A stretch of DNA of 16,568 bases from CAYSPU01 sp964432995 (GTDB lineage: Bacteria; Verrucomicrobiota; Verrucomicrobiia; Limisphaerales; JAHDYP01). Made by a program: the position numbers and the translations under genes. Every line of letters starts with the position of its first letter. The stretch's first letter is position 1. Shown here one piece after another: positions 7,203 through 14,229 of the stretch. The DNA lies in contig CAYSPU010000124.1 of the NCBI GenBank assembly GCA_964432995.1, forward strand, positions 1-16,568, read 5' to 3'. A model generated the notes under the pieces. That model searched no databases. It worked only from the letters and a program-made list of their open reading frames with translations, and was not told where the DNA came from.

Positions 7203-7876
7203 TCATCTCGCCAACCTCAGGTAGAACACCGACGGCCGATTCGAAGCGCAAAACAGGTATTCCTTCGCCTCATACGAGACCGACTTCACGACCTCCCGTG
7301 CTGCACGATCTTCGCCTGCGAACGTGAACGACATTTCATTCGTGCGCGGTTGGGACTCCCGCCGGTAGAGGGTGTAGGGCGTGTCCAAAGGCACTTCGAG
7401 GTGCGCAAAGTGGCGAAACAAGCGTTTCCAGTACTCCGGACCATGTTCATCCGCCGCAAGCTCGAAACCGCCGGAGCTGCGGCGTTGAAACGATACGCGC
7501 CGATCACCCACGCGCACATCAGAGCGGTCACGGGCAAGTTCAACGCGACTATCTCGGGCCAGGTTCGCAACCGAACGAATCTCCGGACCAGGACACGCAC
7601 TAACCACTGTGCCCACCAGTGGACAATTGCGAGCGGGGTGGATGCGACTGGTCCCAGGACCAGACCGACGGTGAGTTGAATCTCGGGGATGGTCGAATAG
7701 GAAACCGCGAGGCTCCAACTCCCACCGACGTAGACGAGCAGCGCCCCAACCACGTAGAGCCCTTTCCCATGCCAGAACGCCCCCTCGGGGAGCGTGCCCT
7801 GCGTGCCGTGGGCAGGCTCACCGATTCCCGTTTCCCGGGAAGGTATCGGCCCCGGCTGGTGTTCATCTATACCCAT
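7203..7876 (-). pseudogene. Small membrane protein with apparent frameshift (hypothetical)
   Basis: Two overlapping minus-strand frames look like halves of one gene. The first, from ATG at 7876, has three likely membrane segments at about residues 40-58, 67-88 and 109-127 (YVVGALLVYVGG, IQLTVGLVLGP, LPVTALMCAWVIGAY), then degenerates after RFNAAAPAVSS. The second frame takes over near 7470-7500 with plausible soluble sequence (GGFELAADEHGPEYWKRLF ... SVSYEAKEYLFCASN) and ends at 7203. Joining them requires one missing base (a -1 shift) and gives about 224 residues. I see no slippery heptamer that would suggest programmed frameshifting. It could be a real pseudogene or a sequencing error. The start is weakly supported, with no clear ribosome-binding site. 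It follows the HExxH gene by 41 bases and may share its transcript. I recognise no family. Confidence 0.55.
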
Positions 7877-7917
7877 TCGTTAAGGCGGCGAAGACGGGGT
7901 GTATGCACCCGGGAAGC

Positions 7918-8895
7918 CTACTTCTCCTTCAAGATGGCTTCCAGTTTCTTGATGATCTCCGGCGAGCGCACGTTCGGTTCCTGCAACACGAGCAGCTCGA
8001 AATTGTCGGCAAGGATCTCCTCCGGATGCAGGATGTAACCCGTGTTTTGCCCCACTTGCTCGTAGAATCCTTGCACTTCCCGCAGGGTCGCGAGTCTCGC
8101 CTTTGGCCCGTCGTAGATCGGCTTCACCGCCGACGAGCCCTCCGGACGTTCCACCAGCAGAAACCGGAACTCGAGGTATCGAAAGAACTCGCCCCCCCGC
8201 TGGAGGTCATACTTCTCGGTCCGTGAGAACAGGATGGGAACCGCCCACAGATCCGCGCCGCCCACCTGGAGACGGATGCAGTGATCGTTCCTCGGCGCGT
8301 CCGGATTCGTGATCTTCCGGGCCCGCAGTTCGGCGGGGAACGCGACCTCGTCGCACATCACGAAGCCGATGGCGGCATACAGCTTCTCGCGCAGTTGGGG
8401 GTTCGCCCGGGAAAGGACGTGAAACAGCTCGTGGCAGATGGACTTCCGCAGGTTCGCGATCGGGTTGGCCGCGTCGCCTTTCGGGAACACAATCGCGTTG
8501 GCGCGGGTGTAGGCGGCCCGCCCTTCTTCGTCCCCGGTGGTCTGGATGGCCAACACCCGCTTCGGCCACGGCAACGAGAACGCCGCAAGCTCGCGCTGGA
8601 GGCTCTGAACTACGGCGGCGATCTTCTCGCGATCCGCCTGCTCCCAGGCCAGGACATTGCGGCCGACAAACTCCAAGTACTCCGCTTCGGAGACCTGACG
8701 GTCCGTTTTCATCCTCGCTGCGCGGTCGAAAGGACTCATCCGTTCGACGAAGTCGTCGCGACGGGTCAAGATTTCCCGGGCTTCGTCCGGCGTGGCGAAG
8801 TCCAGGGTCGTGCCCTCGGCGAGCTTCAGTTGCGCGTGCACGGGGGCGGACAGGGCGACGGCGGCAGCGGTCAGTGTGACGAAGAGACGTTTCAT
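7918..8895 (-). CDS. Secreted HExxH protein, putative zinc metallopeptidase (hypothetical)
   Basis: A 325-residue protein with a clear Sec signal peptide (MKRLFVTLTAAAVALSAPVHA, then Gln). The HELFH motif at 155-159 is the zinc-binding signature of many metallopeptidases: His155 and His159 would bind zinc and Glu156 would act as the base. A second conserved-looking block, HPEEILADNF (290-299), follows about 130 residues later and could supply the third ligand (Glu292 or Glu293), as in gluzincin-type folds. The N-terminal region (TTLDFATPDEAREILTRRDD) is charged and helical, with no recognised domain. I cannot name the family. The ATG directly precedes the signal peptide; no strong ribosome-binding site is visible. 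It is probably the first gene of a short minus-strand transcript with the membrane-protein gene downstream. Confidence 0.8.
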   Translation of the reverse strand: MKRLFVTLTAAAVALSAPVHAQLKLAEGTTLDFATPDEAREILTRRDDFVERMSPFDRAARMKTDRQVSEAEYLEFVGRNVLAWEQADREKIAAVVQSLQRELAAFSLPWPKRVLAIQTTGDEEGRAAYTRANAIVFPKGDAANPIANLRKSICHELFHVLSRANPQLREKLYAAIGFVMCDEVAFPAELRARKITNPDAPRNDHCIRLQVGGADLWAVPILFSRTEKYDLQRGGEFFRYLEFRFLLVERPEGSSAVKPIYDGPKARLATLREVQGFYEQVGQNTGYILHPEEILADNFELLVLQEPNVRSPEIIKKLEAILKEK

Positions 8896-9299
8896 GGTTG
8901 AGGCTTGGTTGCAGTGCGCAGTTACCTCTGCCGGACGCCCGGCTCACACACGGGCGGCGCGACACCGCGCTGCTCCGGCTCGGGATTACTCACGCTCCCT
9001 ATCACCACAGCCAGCCGATGTCGAGACGTGGAGCAGCTCCCGGATCCTCGCGCAAGCGGCGCTGGAGTTCGGTCGCCCCCGGCCAACGCGCGATCCTCGC
9101 TCCTGCGGACGGGCGCTCTGTCGGCTCCGGCGAGATCCCACCTCGGCGGTGGGATCCTATGCCGCCGGTGGAGAAGGAGCCGGCAGAGCGGGATCTCGCG
9201 GGCAACGGTGTTGCCCGCCCACATGAGGGGGGCAGCGTCCAGCGTGCGCCTCCAACTTTCTTGGTGCGCAAAGCTGCGGAATCCCCTAACCATCTCGCC
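8896..9299. other. Divergent intergenic region with structured leader of the sugar operon
   Basis: These 404 bases separate the minus-strand HExxH gene from the plus-strand sugar operon and should hold both promoters. I could not identify convincing -35/-10 boxes. The segment 8926-8963 contains CTCTGCCGGACGCCCGG and may be a decayed family B end. The plus-strand frame is open from 8898 but encodes nothing recognisable before the lipoprotein signal peptide at 9300. Confidence 0.6.
9114..9218 (+). promoter_or_regulatory. Strongly structured 5' leader upstream of the sugar-binding protein gene
   Basis: Nested and adjacent stems occur in about 105 bases. CGCTCTGTCGGCTCC (9114-9128) pairs with GGAGCCGGCAGAGCG (9176-9190), giving 15 pairs with one G-U. 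This encloses a 9-bp hairpin, GATCCCACC (9134-9142) with GGTGGGATC (9148-9156). A 9-bp hairpin follows, GCGGGCAAC (9198-9206) with GTTGCCCGC (9210-9218). CGAGATCCC (9131-9139) can instead pair with GGGATCTCG (9190-9198), so two mutually exclusive folds are possible. It ends 81 bases before the start codon. It matches no riboswitch class I recognise; it could be a regulatory leader or another repeat element. Confidence 0.5.
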
Positions 9300-10283
9300 A
9301 TGCAAGCGCGTTCCCGTATCTCGAATCTTCCCCTTCTCCTCTCCGCGGTGTTCCTGGGCCTCTTGATCGCGGGTTGCCGTCCGGCGGGGCCGGGCACAAC
9401 CGCCACCTCCGCCCGACCTCGGGTTGCGCTCATCATGAAGTCCCTGGCGAACGAGTTCTTCCTCACGATGGAGAACGGAGCCAGGGCACATCAGAAGGCC
9501 CATGCGAGCGACTACGACCTATTGGCCAACGGTATCAAGGACGAGCTGGACGTGAGCAAGCAGATTGACCTGGTCGAGCAGATGACCGCGCAGAAGGTGG
9601 ACGCCATCGTGATCGCGCCGGCGGATTCGAAGGCGCTGGTTCCGGTTTGCCGCAAGGCCCAGCAGGCCGGGGTTTGCGTGATCAACATCGACAACAAGTT
9701 CGACGACGCTGTGCTCGCCGCGAGTCAGGCGAAGTTCCCGTTTGTGGGGCCCGACAACCGGAAAGGGGCCAAGGCGGTGGGCGATTACCTGGCCAAGCGC
9801 CTCAAAGCGGGCGATCCGGTGGTGATCGTCGAAGGCGCGCCCAACGCCTTCAACGCCATCCAGCGCCGGCTCGGTTTCGAGGACGCCATGAAGGCCGTCG
9901 GGGCCCGAATCGTCAGCTCGCAGTCGGGCTATTGGGAGACGGACAAGGCCAACCAGGTGGTGGCGGCCTTGATCACGGAGCATCCGAATTTGCGGGCGGT
10001 GCTGTGTGCGAACGACAGCATGGCGTTGGGGGCGGTGGCGGCGTTGCGCGCCGCGGGCAAGCTCGACCAGGTACTGGTGGTGGGCTACGACAACATTGCG
10101 GCCATCCAGCAGTTGCTGAAGGAGGGCAAGGTGCTGGCGACCGCGGATCAACACGCCGACCAACTGGCCGTGTTCGGCATCGAGTATGCCCTGGAGATGC
10201 TCAAGACCAGGAGCGCGCCGGCGGACCGGGAGACCCCGGTGGACTTGATCACGCGCGATCAACCGGCGGGAGCGGCTCGTTGA
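9300..10283 (+). CDS. rbsB: Sugar ABC transporter substrate-binding lipoprotein, ribose type
   Basis: The extracytoplasmic receptor that captures the sugar and hands it to the membrane importer. It has 327 residues, with a lipoprotein signal ending in LLIAGC (Cys26). The mature part is a periplasmic-binding-protein type I fold (Peripla_BP_4): MKSLANEFFLTMENGA (47-62), AQKVDAIVIAPADSKAL (97-113), CANDSMALGAVAALRAAGK (236-254) and VVGYDNIAAIQQLLKEGK (260-277) are the typical blocks of RbsB-like proteins. The ATG at 9300 is chosen because the signal peptide begins there. It is the first gene of the operon, 46 bases before the ATPase. Ribose is favoured because a ribokinase lies in the same operon, but ligand contacts cannot be assigned with certainty and another pentose or an allose-like hexose is possible. 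Confidence 0.88.
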   Translation: MQARSRISNLPLLLSAVFLGLLIAGCRPAGPGTTATSARPRVALIMKSLANEFFLTMENGARAHQKAHASDYDLLANGIKDELDVSKQIDLVEQMTAQKVDAIVIAPADSKALVPVCRKAQQAGVCVINIDNKFDDAVLAASQAKFPFVGPDNRKGAKAVGDYLAKRLKAGDPVVIVEGAPNAFNAIQRRLGFEDAMKAVGARIVSSQSGYWETDKANQVVAALITEHPNLRAVLCANDSMALGAVAALRAAGKLDQVLVVGYDNIAAIQQLLKEGKVLATADQHADQLAVFGIEYALEMLKTRSAPADRETPVDLITRDQPAGAAR

Positions 10284-10300
10284 CTGACGACGATCGGCGG

Positions 10301-10317
10301 CGCCCGCCACGCGGGCG
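10301..10317 (+). terminator. Intercistronic hairpin between binding-protein and ATPase genes
   Basis: CGCCCGC (10301-10307) pairs with GCGGGCG (10311-10317) over a CAC loop, followed by TTT. Hairpins at this position in ABC operons often stabilise or partly terminate the transcript so the binding protein is made in excess. That role is inferred here from position only. Confidence 0.5.
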
Positions 10318-10329
10318 TTTGGACTGCTC

Positions 10330-11859
10330 ATGCCCAATCCGGATATTCTCCTGCGCGTCACCGGCCTCGGGAAGTCGTACGCCGGGCCGGTGCTGGCGGA
10401 CGTGAGCCTCGACCTTCGCGTCGGCGAGGTCCACGCCTTGGTCGGTGAGAACGGTGCCGGGAAGAGCACCTTCTCCCGCATCCTGGCCGGGCTGACCCAG
10501 CCGGATGGCGGCACGATGCTCTTGCGTGGGGCGGCGTATGCTCCCCAGACCAAGAGGGAAGCCGAGCGCCACGGCGTGCGCATGGTGTTGCAGGAGTTGA
10601 ACCTGATCGGGAACCTCACCGTCGCCGAGAGCATCTTCGTCGAACGCCTCCCCCATCGTTGGGGATGGATCGACCAACATCGCCTTCACCAGGACGCCCG
10701 CGAGATTCTGGCCCGGGTCGGCCTTGCCGATCTCGACCCCGGTTGCCTGGTCCGGACCCTGGGCGTGGGCCAACAGCAGTTGGTCGAGATCGCCGCCGGC
10801 CTCTCCCAGCGCTGCGACCTGCTGATTCTGGATGAACCCACCGCCGCGCTGACCGATCCCGAGATCGAACGTCTCTTCCAGCAAATCACCCGGCTCAAGG
10901 CCGCCGGCACCTGCGTCCTCTACATCTCGCATCGCATGGAGGAAATCCTCCGCATCAGCGACCGCATCAGCGTGCTGCGCGACGGCCTACTCGTTGCCAC
11001 CCATGCCGCCCGCGGAACCTCGCTCGGCGAGATCGTCCGCGAGATGGTGGGCCGCGACCTTGGCGAGGCCTTCCAGCGCGAACCGCAAACGCCCGGTCCG
11101 GTGGCGCTGCGGGTGCGGGGCCTCTGCTGTGGTCCGGCCGTTCGCGATGTCAGTTTCGAGGTGCGCCGGGGCGAGATCCTTGGCTTCGCCGGTCTCATGG
11201 GCTCCGGCCGAACGGAGACCATGCGCGCGTTGTTTGGGGCAGACCGCCCCGACGCCGGCGAGACCTTTCTGCGCGACGCCGATACGCCCGTCGCCATTCG
11301 TTCGCCGCGGGATGCCGTTCGGCACGGGCTCGCGCTGCTCACCGAGAACCGGAAAGAACAAGGGCTGTGGCTGCCGCTGCCGATCCGGTCGAACCTGACC
11401 ATGATGTGCCTGAAGGGATTGAGCCGAGCGTGCGGCTGGGTTCAAGCCCGTCGCGAACGCCAGGAGGCGCACCGCTGGACCCGGAACTTGTCGGTGCGCT
11501 GCGCTTCCCTCGAGCAACCCGTGGTCGAACTCAGCGGTGGCAACCAGCAGAAGGTCGTCATCGCCAGGTGGCTGTTCCGCGATTGCGACATTCTGATCTT
11601 CGACGAACCGACGCGTGGGATCGACGTGGGCGCGAAGTTCGAGATTTACGAATGGCTGAGCCGTTTGGCGGCCCAAGGCAAGGCAATCGTGGTGGTGTCG
11701 TCGGATCTCAAGGAGTTGCTGGCGCTTTGTGATCGGATCGCGGTGATGTCGGCCGGCCGGATGGCCGGCACGTTCCGCCGCGGCGAATGGACCCAGGACG
11801 CCATCATGGCGGCGGCGCTGAGCGGCTACTTGAAACCGGAGGCGGATGCTGTTCCATGA
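10330..11859 (+). CDS. rbsA: Sugar ABC transporter ATP-binding protein with two ABC domains, ribose type
   Basis: The cytosolic ATPase that powers sugar import. Its 509 residues contain two fused ABC domains, the arrangement of RbsA/MglA/XylG. Domain 1 has Walker A GENGAGKST (39-47), signature LGVGQQQ (144-150), Walker B LLILDEPT (164-171) and the switch His in LYISHRM. Domain 2 has the altered P-loop GLMGSGRTE (288-296), in which Arg replaces the catalytic Lys, then LSGGNQQKVVIARWL (401-415) and ILIFDEPTRGIDVGAK (421-436). The altered second P-loop is normal for this family and is not a defect. The permease gene starts 274 bases downstream, an unusually wide gap for such an operon, filled by two repeat elements. 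Confidence 0.92.
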   Translation: MPNPDILLRVTGLGKSYAGPVLADVSLDLRVGEVHALVGENGAGKSTFSRILAGLTQPDGGTMLLRGAAYAPQTKREAERHGVRMVLQELNLIGNLTVAESIFVERLPHRWGWIDQHRLHQDAREILARVGLADLDPGCLVRTLGVGQQQLVEIAAGLSQRCDLLILDEPTAALTDPEIERLFQQITRLKAAGTCVLYISHRMEEILRISDRISVLRDGLLVATHAARGTSLGEIVREMVGRDLGEAFQREPQTPGPVALRVRGLCCGPAVRDVSFEVRRGEILGFAGLMGSGRTETMRALFGADRPDAGETFLRDADTPVAIRSPRDAVRHGLALLTENRKEQGLWLPLPIRSNLTMMCLKGLSRACGWVQARRERQEAHRWTRNLSVRCASLEQPVVELSGGNQQKVVIARWLFRDCDILIFDEPTRGIDVGAKFEIYEWLSRLAAQGKAIVVVSSDLKELLALCDRIAVMSAGRMAGTFRRGEWTQDAIMAAALSGYLKPEADAVP

Positions 11860-11878
11860 GGCCGTCCATGAGCCATGA

Positions 11879-11962
11879 GGTAGGGCGCCCTCTCCGAGGG
11901 CGCCGGAGGAGTATGCGCCTGAACCGCTTGTTTCCGGCGCGCTGCGGAGAGCGCGCCCTACC
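11879..11962 (+). repeat. Family A double-hairpin intergenic element, copy 2
   Basis: The cleanest copy of the family, about 84 bp. Ends are GGTAGGGCGC and GCGCGCCCTACC. The left hairpin is GGCGCCCTC/GAGGGCGCC (9 bp, 3-nt loop); the right is GGCGCGCT/AGCGCGCC (8 bp, 6-nt loop). It lies 19 bases after the ATPase stop. The sequence just before it has CCATGAG repeated three times (11855-11880), which might be target-site or slippage duplication. Confidence 0.8.
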
Positions 11963-12029
11963 TTCCACGGGTTCCTGGACCCAATGCGTGCGCTCGAGCG
12001 GATGGCGGCTTTCCATGAACCATCAGCAG

Positions 12030-12117
12030 CAGGTAGGGACGCACGGCCCCGCGCGTCCGTCAACGCGCGCGAGCGGCCCCCTGCCCCTGGACGCCCGAGG
12101 CCGGGCGTCCCTACCTC
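12030..12117 (+). repeat. Family B double-hairpin intergenic element, copy 2
   Basis: About 88 bp with ends CAGGTAGGGACGC and GCGTCCCTACCTC. It is the reverse complement of the element at 5180-5267, with the same two hairpin blocks (GGCCCCGCGCGTCC and ACGCCCGAGGCCGGGCGT). It ends 16 bases before the permease start codon. Its orientation relative to the downstream gene is the same as for copy 1. Confidence 0.78.
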
Positions 12118-12133
12118 TTGCCCGCCTCACGTC

Positions 12134-13123
12134 ATGACTGATTCCCCGATTCCATCGCCTCGGATACAGCGCTCGCTGTGGCACAGTTGGCTGGCCGATT
12201 ACCTTGGGCTGGCGATCGCCCTGGGTGCGCTCGTGTTGATCTTCAGCCTCGCCACCGAGCACTTCTTCAGCGCCACGACATTTCGCACGATCGCCAACCA
12301 GATCCCCGCGGCGCTGCTCATTGCTGCGGGCATGACCTATGTCCTGGTCATTGCGGAGATCGATCTTTCCGTGGGATCGGTGTTGGGTTTGTGCAGCGCG
12401 ATGCTGGGGGTGGCCTTGACTCAGTGGCACTGGCCACTGGTGGCGGCGGTCGGGGGGGCGCTGGCGACGGGGCTGTTGTGCGGTGCCTTCAACGGGCTGG
12501 TTTCGATTCGCTGGCGGCTCCCGTCGTTCATCGTGACGCTGGGCATGCTGGAAATGGCCCGGGGCGGCGCGCACGCCCTCACGAAGTCACAAACCCAATA
12601 CATCGGATCGGCGGTCGAAGGAATCGCCGGCACACCGGTCTTTGGCTTGTCCCTCCCCTTCCTGCTGGCCCTTGTCCTGGTGATCGGGGCCCAGTTGGTC
12701 CTGTCGCGAACGGTGTTTGGCCGATACATGGTGGCCGTGGGCACGAATGAAGAGGCGGTTCGGCTGAGCGGCATCGATCCGCGCCCGATCAAGTTGGCGG
12801 TGTTTCTCATCGCGGGATTCCTCGTGGCGTTGGCGGCGATTATCGACACGTCGCGGTTCCAGTCGGCGAACCCGAACGCCGGTTCGGGCTTTGAGTTGCA
12901 GGCCATCGCCGCGGCGGTCATCGGCGGCACCAGCCTGATGGGCGGCCGCGGCTCGATCGCCTGCACGTTCTTCGGCGTGCTGATCATCGCCGTGCTCAAT
13001 TCCGGGCTCGCCGCCGTTGGCGCCCGCGACGAAACCAAGCGTCTCATCACCGGTCTGGTCATCGTCACCGCCGTCATCGTCGATCACTACCGTCACCGCC
13101 TCGCCAGAGGCCGACGCCCATGA
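12134..13123 (+). CDS. rbsC: Sugar ABC transporter permease, ribose type
   Basis: Forms the inner-membrane channel of the sugar importer and pairs with the double ABC ATPase. It has 329 residues with about eight to ten hydrophobic segments (e.g. LGLAIALGALVLIFSLA, ALLIAAGMTYVLVIA, LPFLLALVLVIGAQLVL, FGVLIIAVLNSGLAAVG). Family-typical motifs are EIDLSVGSVLGL (75-86), the cytoplasmic ATPase-coupling region YMVAVGTNEEAVRLSGI (198-214) and GGTSLMGGRGSI (264-275), all of the RbsC/AraH branch. The ATG at 12134 is chosen because earlier in-frame codons would translate the repeat element. The ribosome-binding site is weak. The stop overlaps the ribokinase start by 4 bases, so the two are translationally coupled. 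Confidence 0.92.
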   Translation: MTDSPIPSPRIQRSLWHSWLADYLGLAIALGALVLIFSLATEHFFSATTFRTIANQIPAALLIAAGMTYVLVIAEIDLSVGSVLGLCSAMLGVALTQWHWPLVAAVGGALATGLLCGAFNGLVSIRWRLPSFIVTLGMLEMARGGAHALTKSQTQYIGSAVEGIAGTPVFGLSLPFLLALVLVIGAQLVLSRTVFGRYMVAVGTNEEAVRLSGIDPRPIKLAVFLIAGFLVALAAIIDTSRFQSANPNAGSGFELQAIAAAVIGGTSLMGGRGSIACTFFGVLIIAVLNSGLAAVGARDETKRLITGLVIVTAVIVDHYRHRLARGRRP

Positions 13124-14040
13124 AACCCGACCTCGTCGTCATTGGCAGCTCGAACACCGACATGATCATCCGGCTCGATCGCATTCCGCGGCCCGGGGAA
13201 ACGGTTCTCGGTGGTGAATTCGTCACCGCTGCCGGGGGCAAAGGTGCCAACCAAGCCGTCGCCGCTGCGCGCGCCGGTGGTCGCGTCACGTTCGTCGCCC
13301 GTGTCGGTCAGGACATGTTTGGCGACCAGGCGCTGGCCGGCTTTCGGCACGACGGAATCCGCGTGGACTTCGTGTTCCGGGACCCAGCCGCGCCCTCCGG
13401 CGTGGCGCTGATCTTTGTCGCGAAGGACGGCGAGAACAGCATTGCGGTTGCGGGCGGCGCGAACGCGCGGCTCTCGCCGACCGACGTGCGGCGGGCCAGA
13501 GGCGCGCTGAGCTCGGCGAGCACCCTGGTGATGCAACTCGAGACGCCGCTGAAGACCGTCATTGCCGCGGCCGAGCTGGCGGCGCGGGCGGGCGTTCGGG
13601 TGATTCTGAACCCGGCACCGGCGCAACCGCTGCCCGACCGGCTGTTGCGGCGGGTCTCGCTGCTGACACCGAACGAGACCGAGGCCGAGTTGCTGACCGG
13701 AGTGCGGGTGACCAGCGACGTCACGGCGGCGAAGGCCGCCGAGCACCTGCTGGCCCGCGGGGTGCATGCGGTGGTCCTCACCTTAGGCGCGCGCGGGGTG
13801 TTGCTCGCGACATCGGAAGGGCAACGGCGGATTCCGGGCTTTCGGGTCAAGGCGGTCGATACTACGGCCGCCGGGGACGTCTTCAACGGGGCGCTGGCGG
13901 TGGCGCTGGCGGAAGGCAGACCGCTCCCGGCCGCCGCGCGATTCGCTTGCGCCGCCGCGGCCATTTCCGTTACCCGTGTGGGGGCGCAACCGTCGGCGCC
14001 GACGCGTCGGGAGATCGACCGCTTCCTTGCGCGCGCGTGA
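13120..14040 (+). CDS. rbsK: Ribokinase (PfkB family carbohydrate kinase)
   Basis: Phosphorylates the imported sugar (ribose to ribose 5-phosphate) with ATP in the cytosol. It has 306 residues, the normal ribokinase length. The N-terminal block GSSNTDMIIRLDRIPRPGET and sugar-binding GGKGANQA (39-46) are ribokinase-like. NPAPA (164-168), PNETEAE (184-190) and the nucleotide/anion-hole motif DTTAAGDVF (247-255, catalytic Asp253) complete the active site. It overlaps the permease stop (ATGA), supporting one transcript. No rbsD mutarotase or LacI-type regulator gene lies in the window. If the operon is not for ribose, the kinase could act on a related sugar, but the ribokinase subgroup is the best fit. 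Confidence 0.93.
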   Translation: MKPDLVVIGSSNTDMIIRLDRIPRPGETVLGGEFVTAAGGKGANQAVAAARAGGRVTFVARVGQDMFGDQALAGFRHDGIRVDFVFRDPAAPSGVALIFVAKDGENSIAVAGGANARLSPTDVRRARGALSSASTLVMQLETPLKTVIAAAELAARAGVRVILNPAPAQPLPDRLLRRVSLLTPNETEAELLTGVRVTSDVTAAKAAEHLLARGVHAVVLTLGARGVLLATSEGQRRIPGFRVKAVDTTAAGDVFNGALAVALAEGRPLPAAARFACAAAAISVTRVGAQPSAPTRREIDRFLARA

Positions 14041-14056
14041 CCCTTCGGAGGGGTTG

Positions 14057-14180
14057 AACAACAAAGACGCAAAGACGCAAAGGGTCGGCGGTTGAGGCCC
14101 TGCCTGGTTCCCGGAACGGACAACAACAAACCCAGCTCCATCCAGTCTCTTCCCCTTCGCGTCTTCGTTTCTTTGTTGTT
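14057..14180. terminator. Long imperfect inverted repeat between convergent genes, possible bidirectional terminator
   Basis: The left arm at 14057-14084 (AACAACAAAGACGCAAAG onward) is the near-complement of the right arm at 14152-14180 (CCCCTTCGCGTCTTCG onward, ending TTTGTTGTT). The arms lie about 67 bases apart, between the stops of two converging genes. The AAAGACGCAAAGACGCAAAG type of string is a repeat I recall from many bacterial genomes. It is AT-richer than its surroundings. Termination of both transcripts is an inference from position. Confidence 0.5.
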
Positions 14181-14229
14181 ATCCCCCCGCCGTCGGGCAC
14201 CGGGACACTTCAGAGGGGAGAGACAACGC

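Noticed and set aside
5478..7679. 733-codon plus-strand open frame
   Set aside because: It lies antisense to the ADP-ribosylglycohydrolase-like and membrane-protein genes. Its translation is His/Arg/Val-rich with no domain signal, a by-product of high GC.
8898..9299. Upstream in-frame extension of the binding-protein gene
   Set aside because: It would place 134 low-complexity residues before a clear lipoprotein signal peptide and run through the structured leader.
9519..10634. 371-codon minus-strand open frame
   Set aside because: Antisense to the binding-protein and ATPase genes; His/Arg-rich translation without motifs.
11161..11260. Loss of the Walker A lysine in the second ABC domain
   Set aside because: The GSGRTE form is normal for the second domain of RbsA/MglA-type ATPases.
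11984..12133. Upstream in-frame extension of the permease gene
   Set aside because: The extra 50 residues are a translation of the family B repeat.
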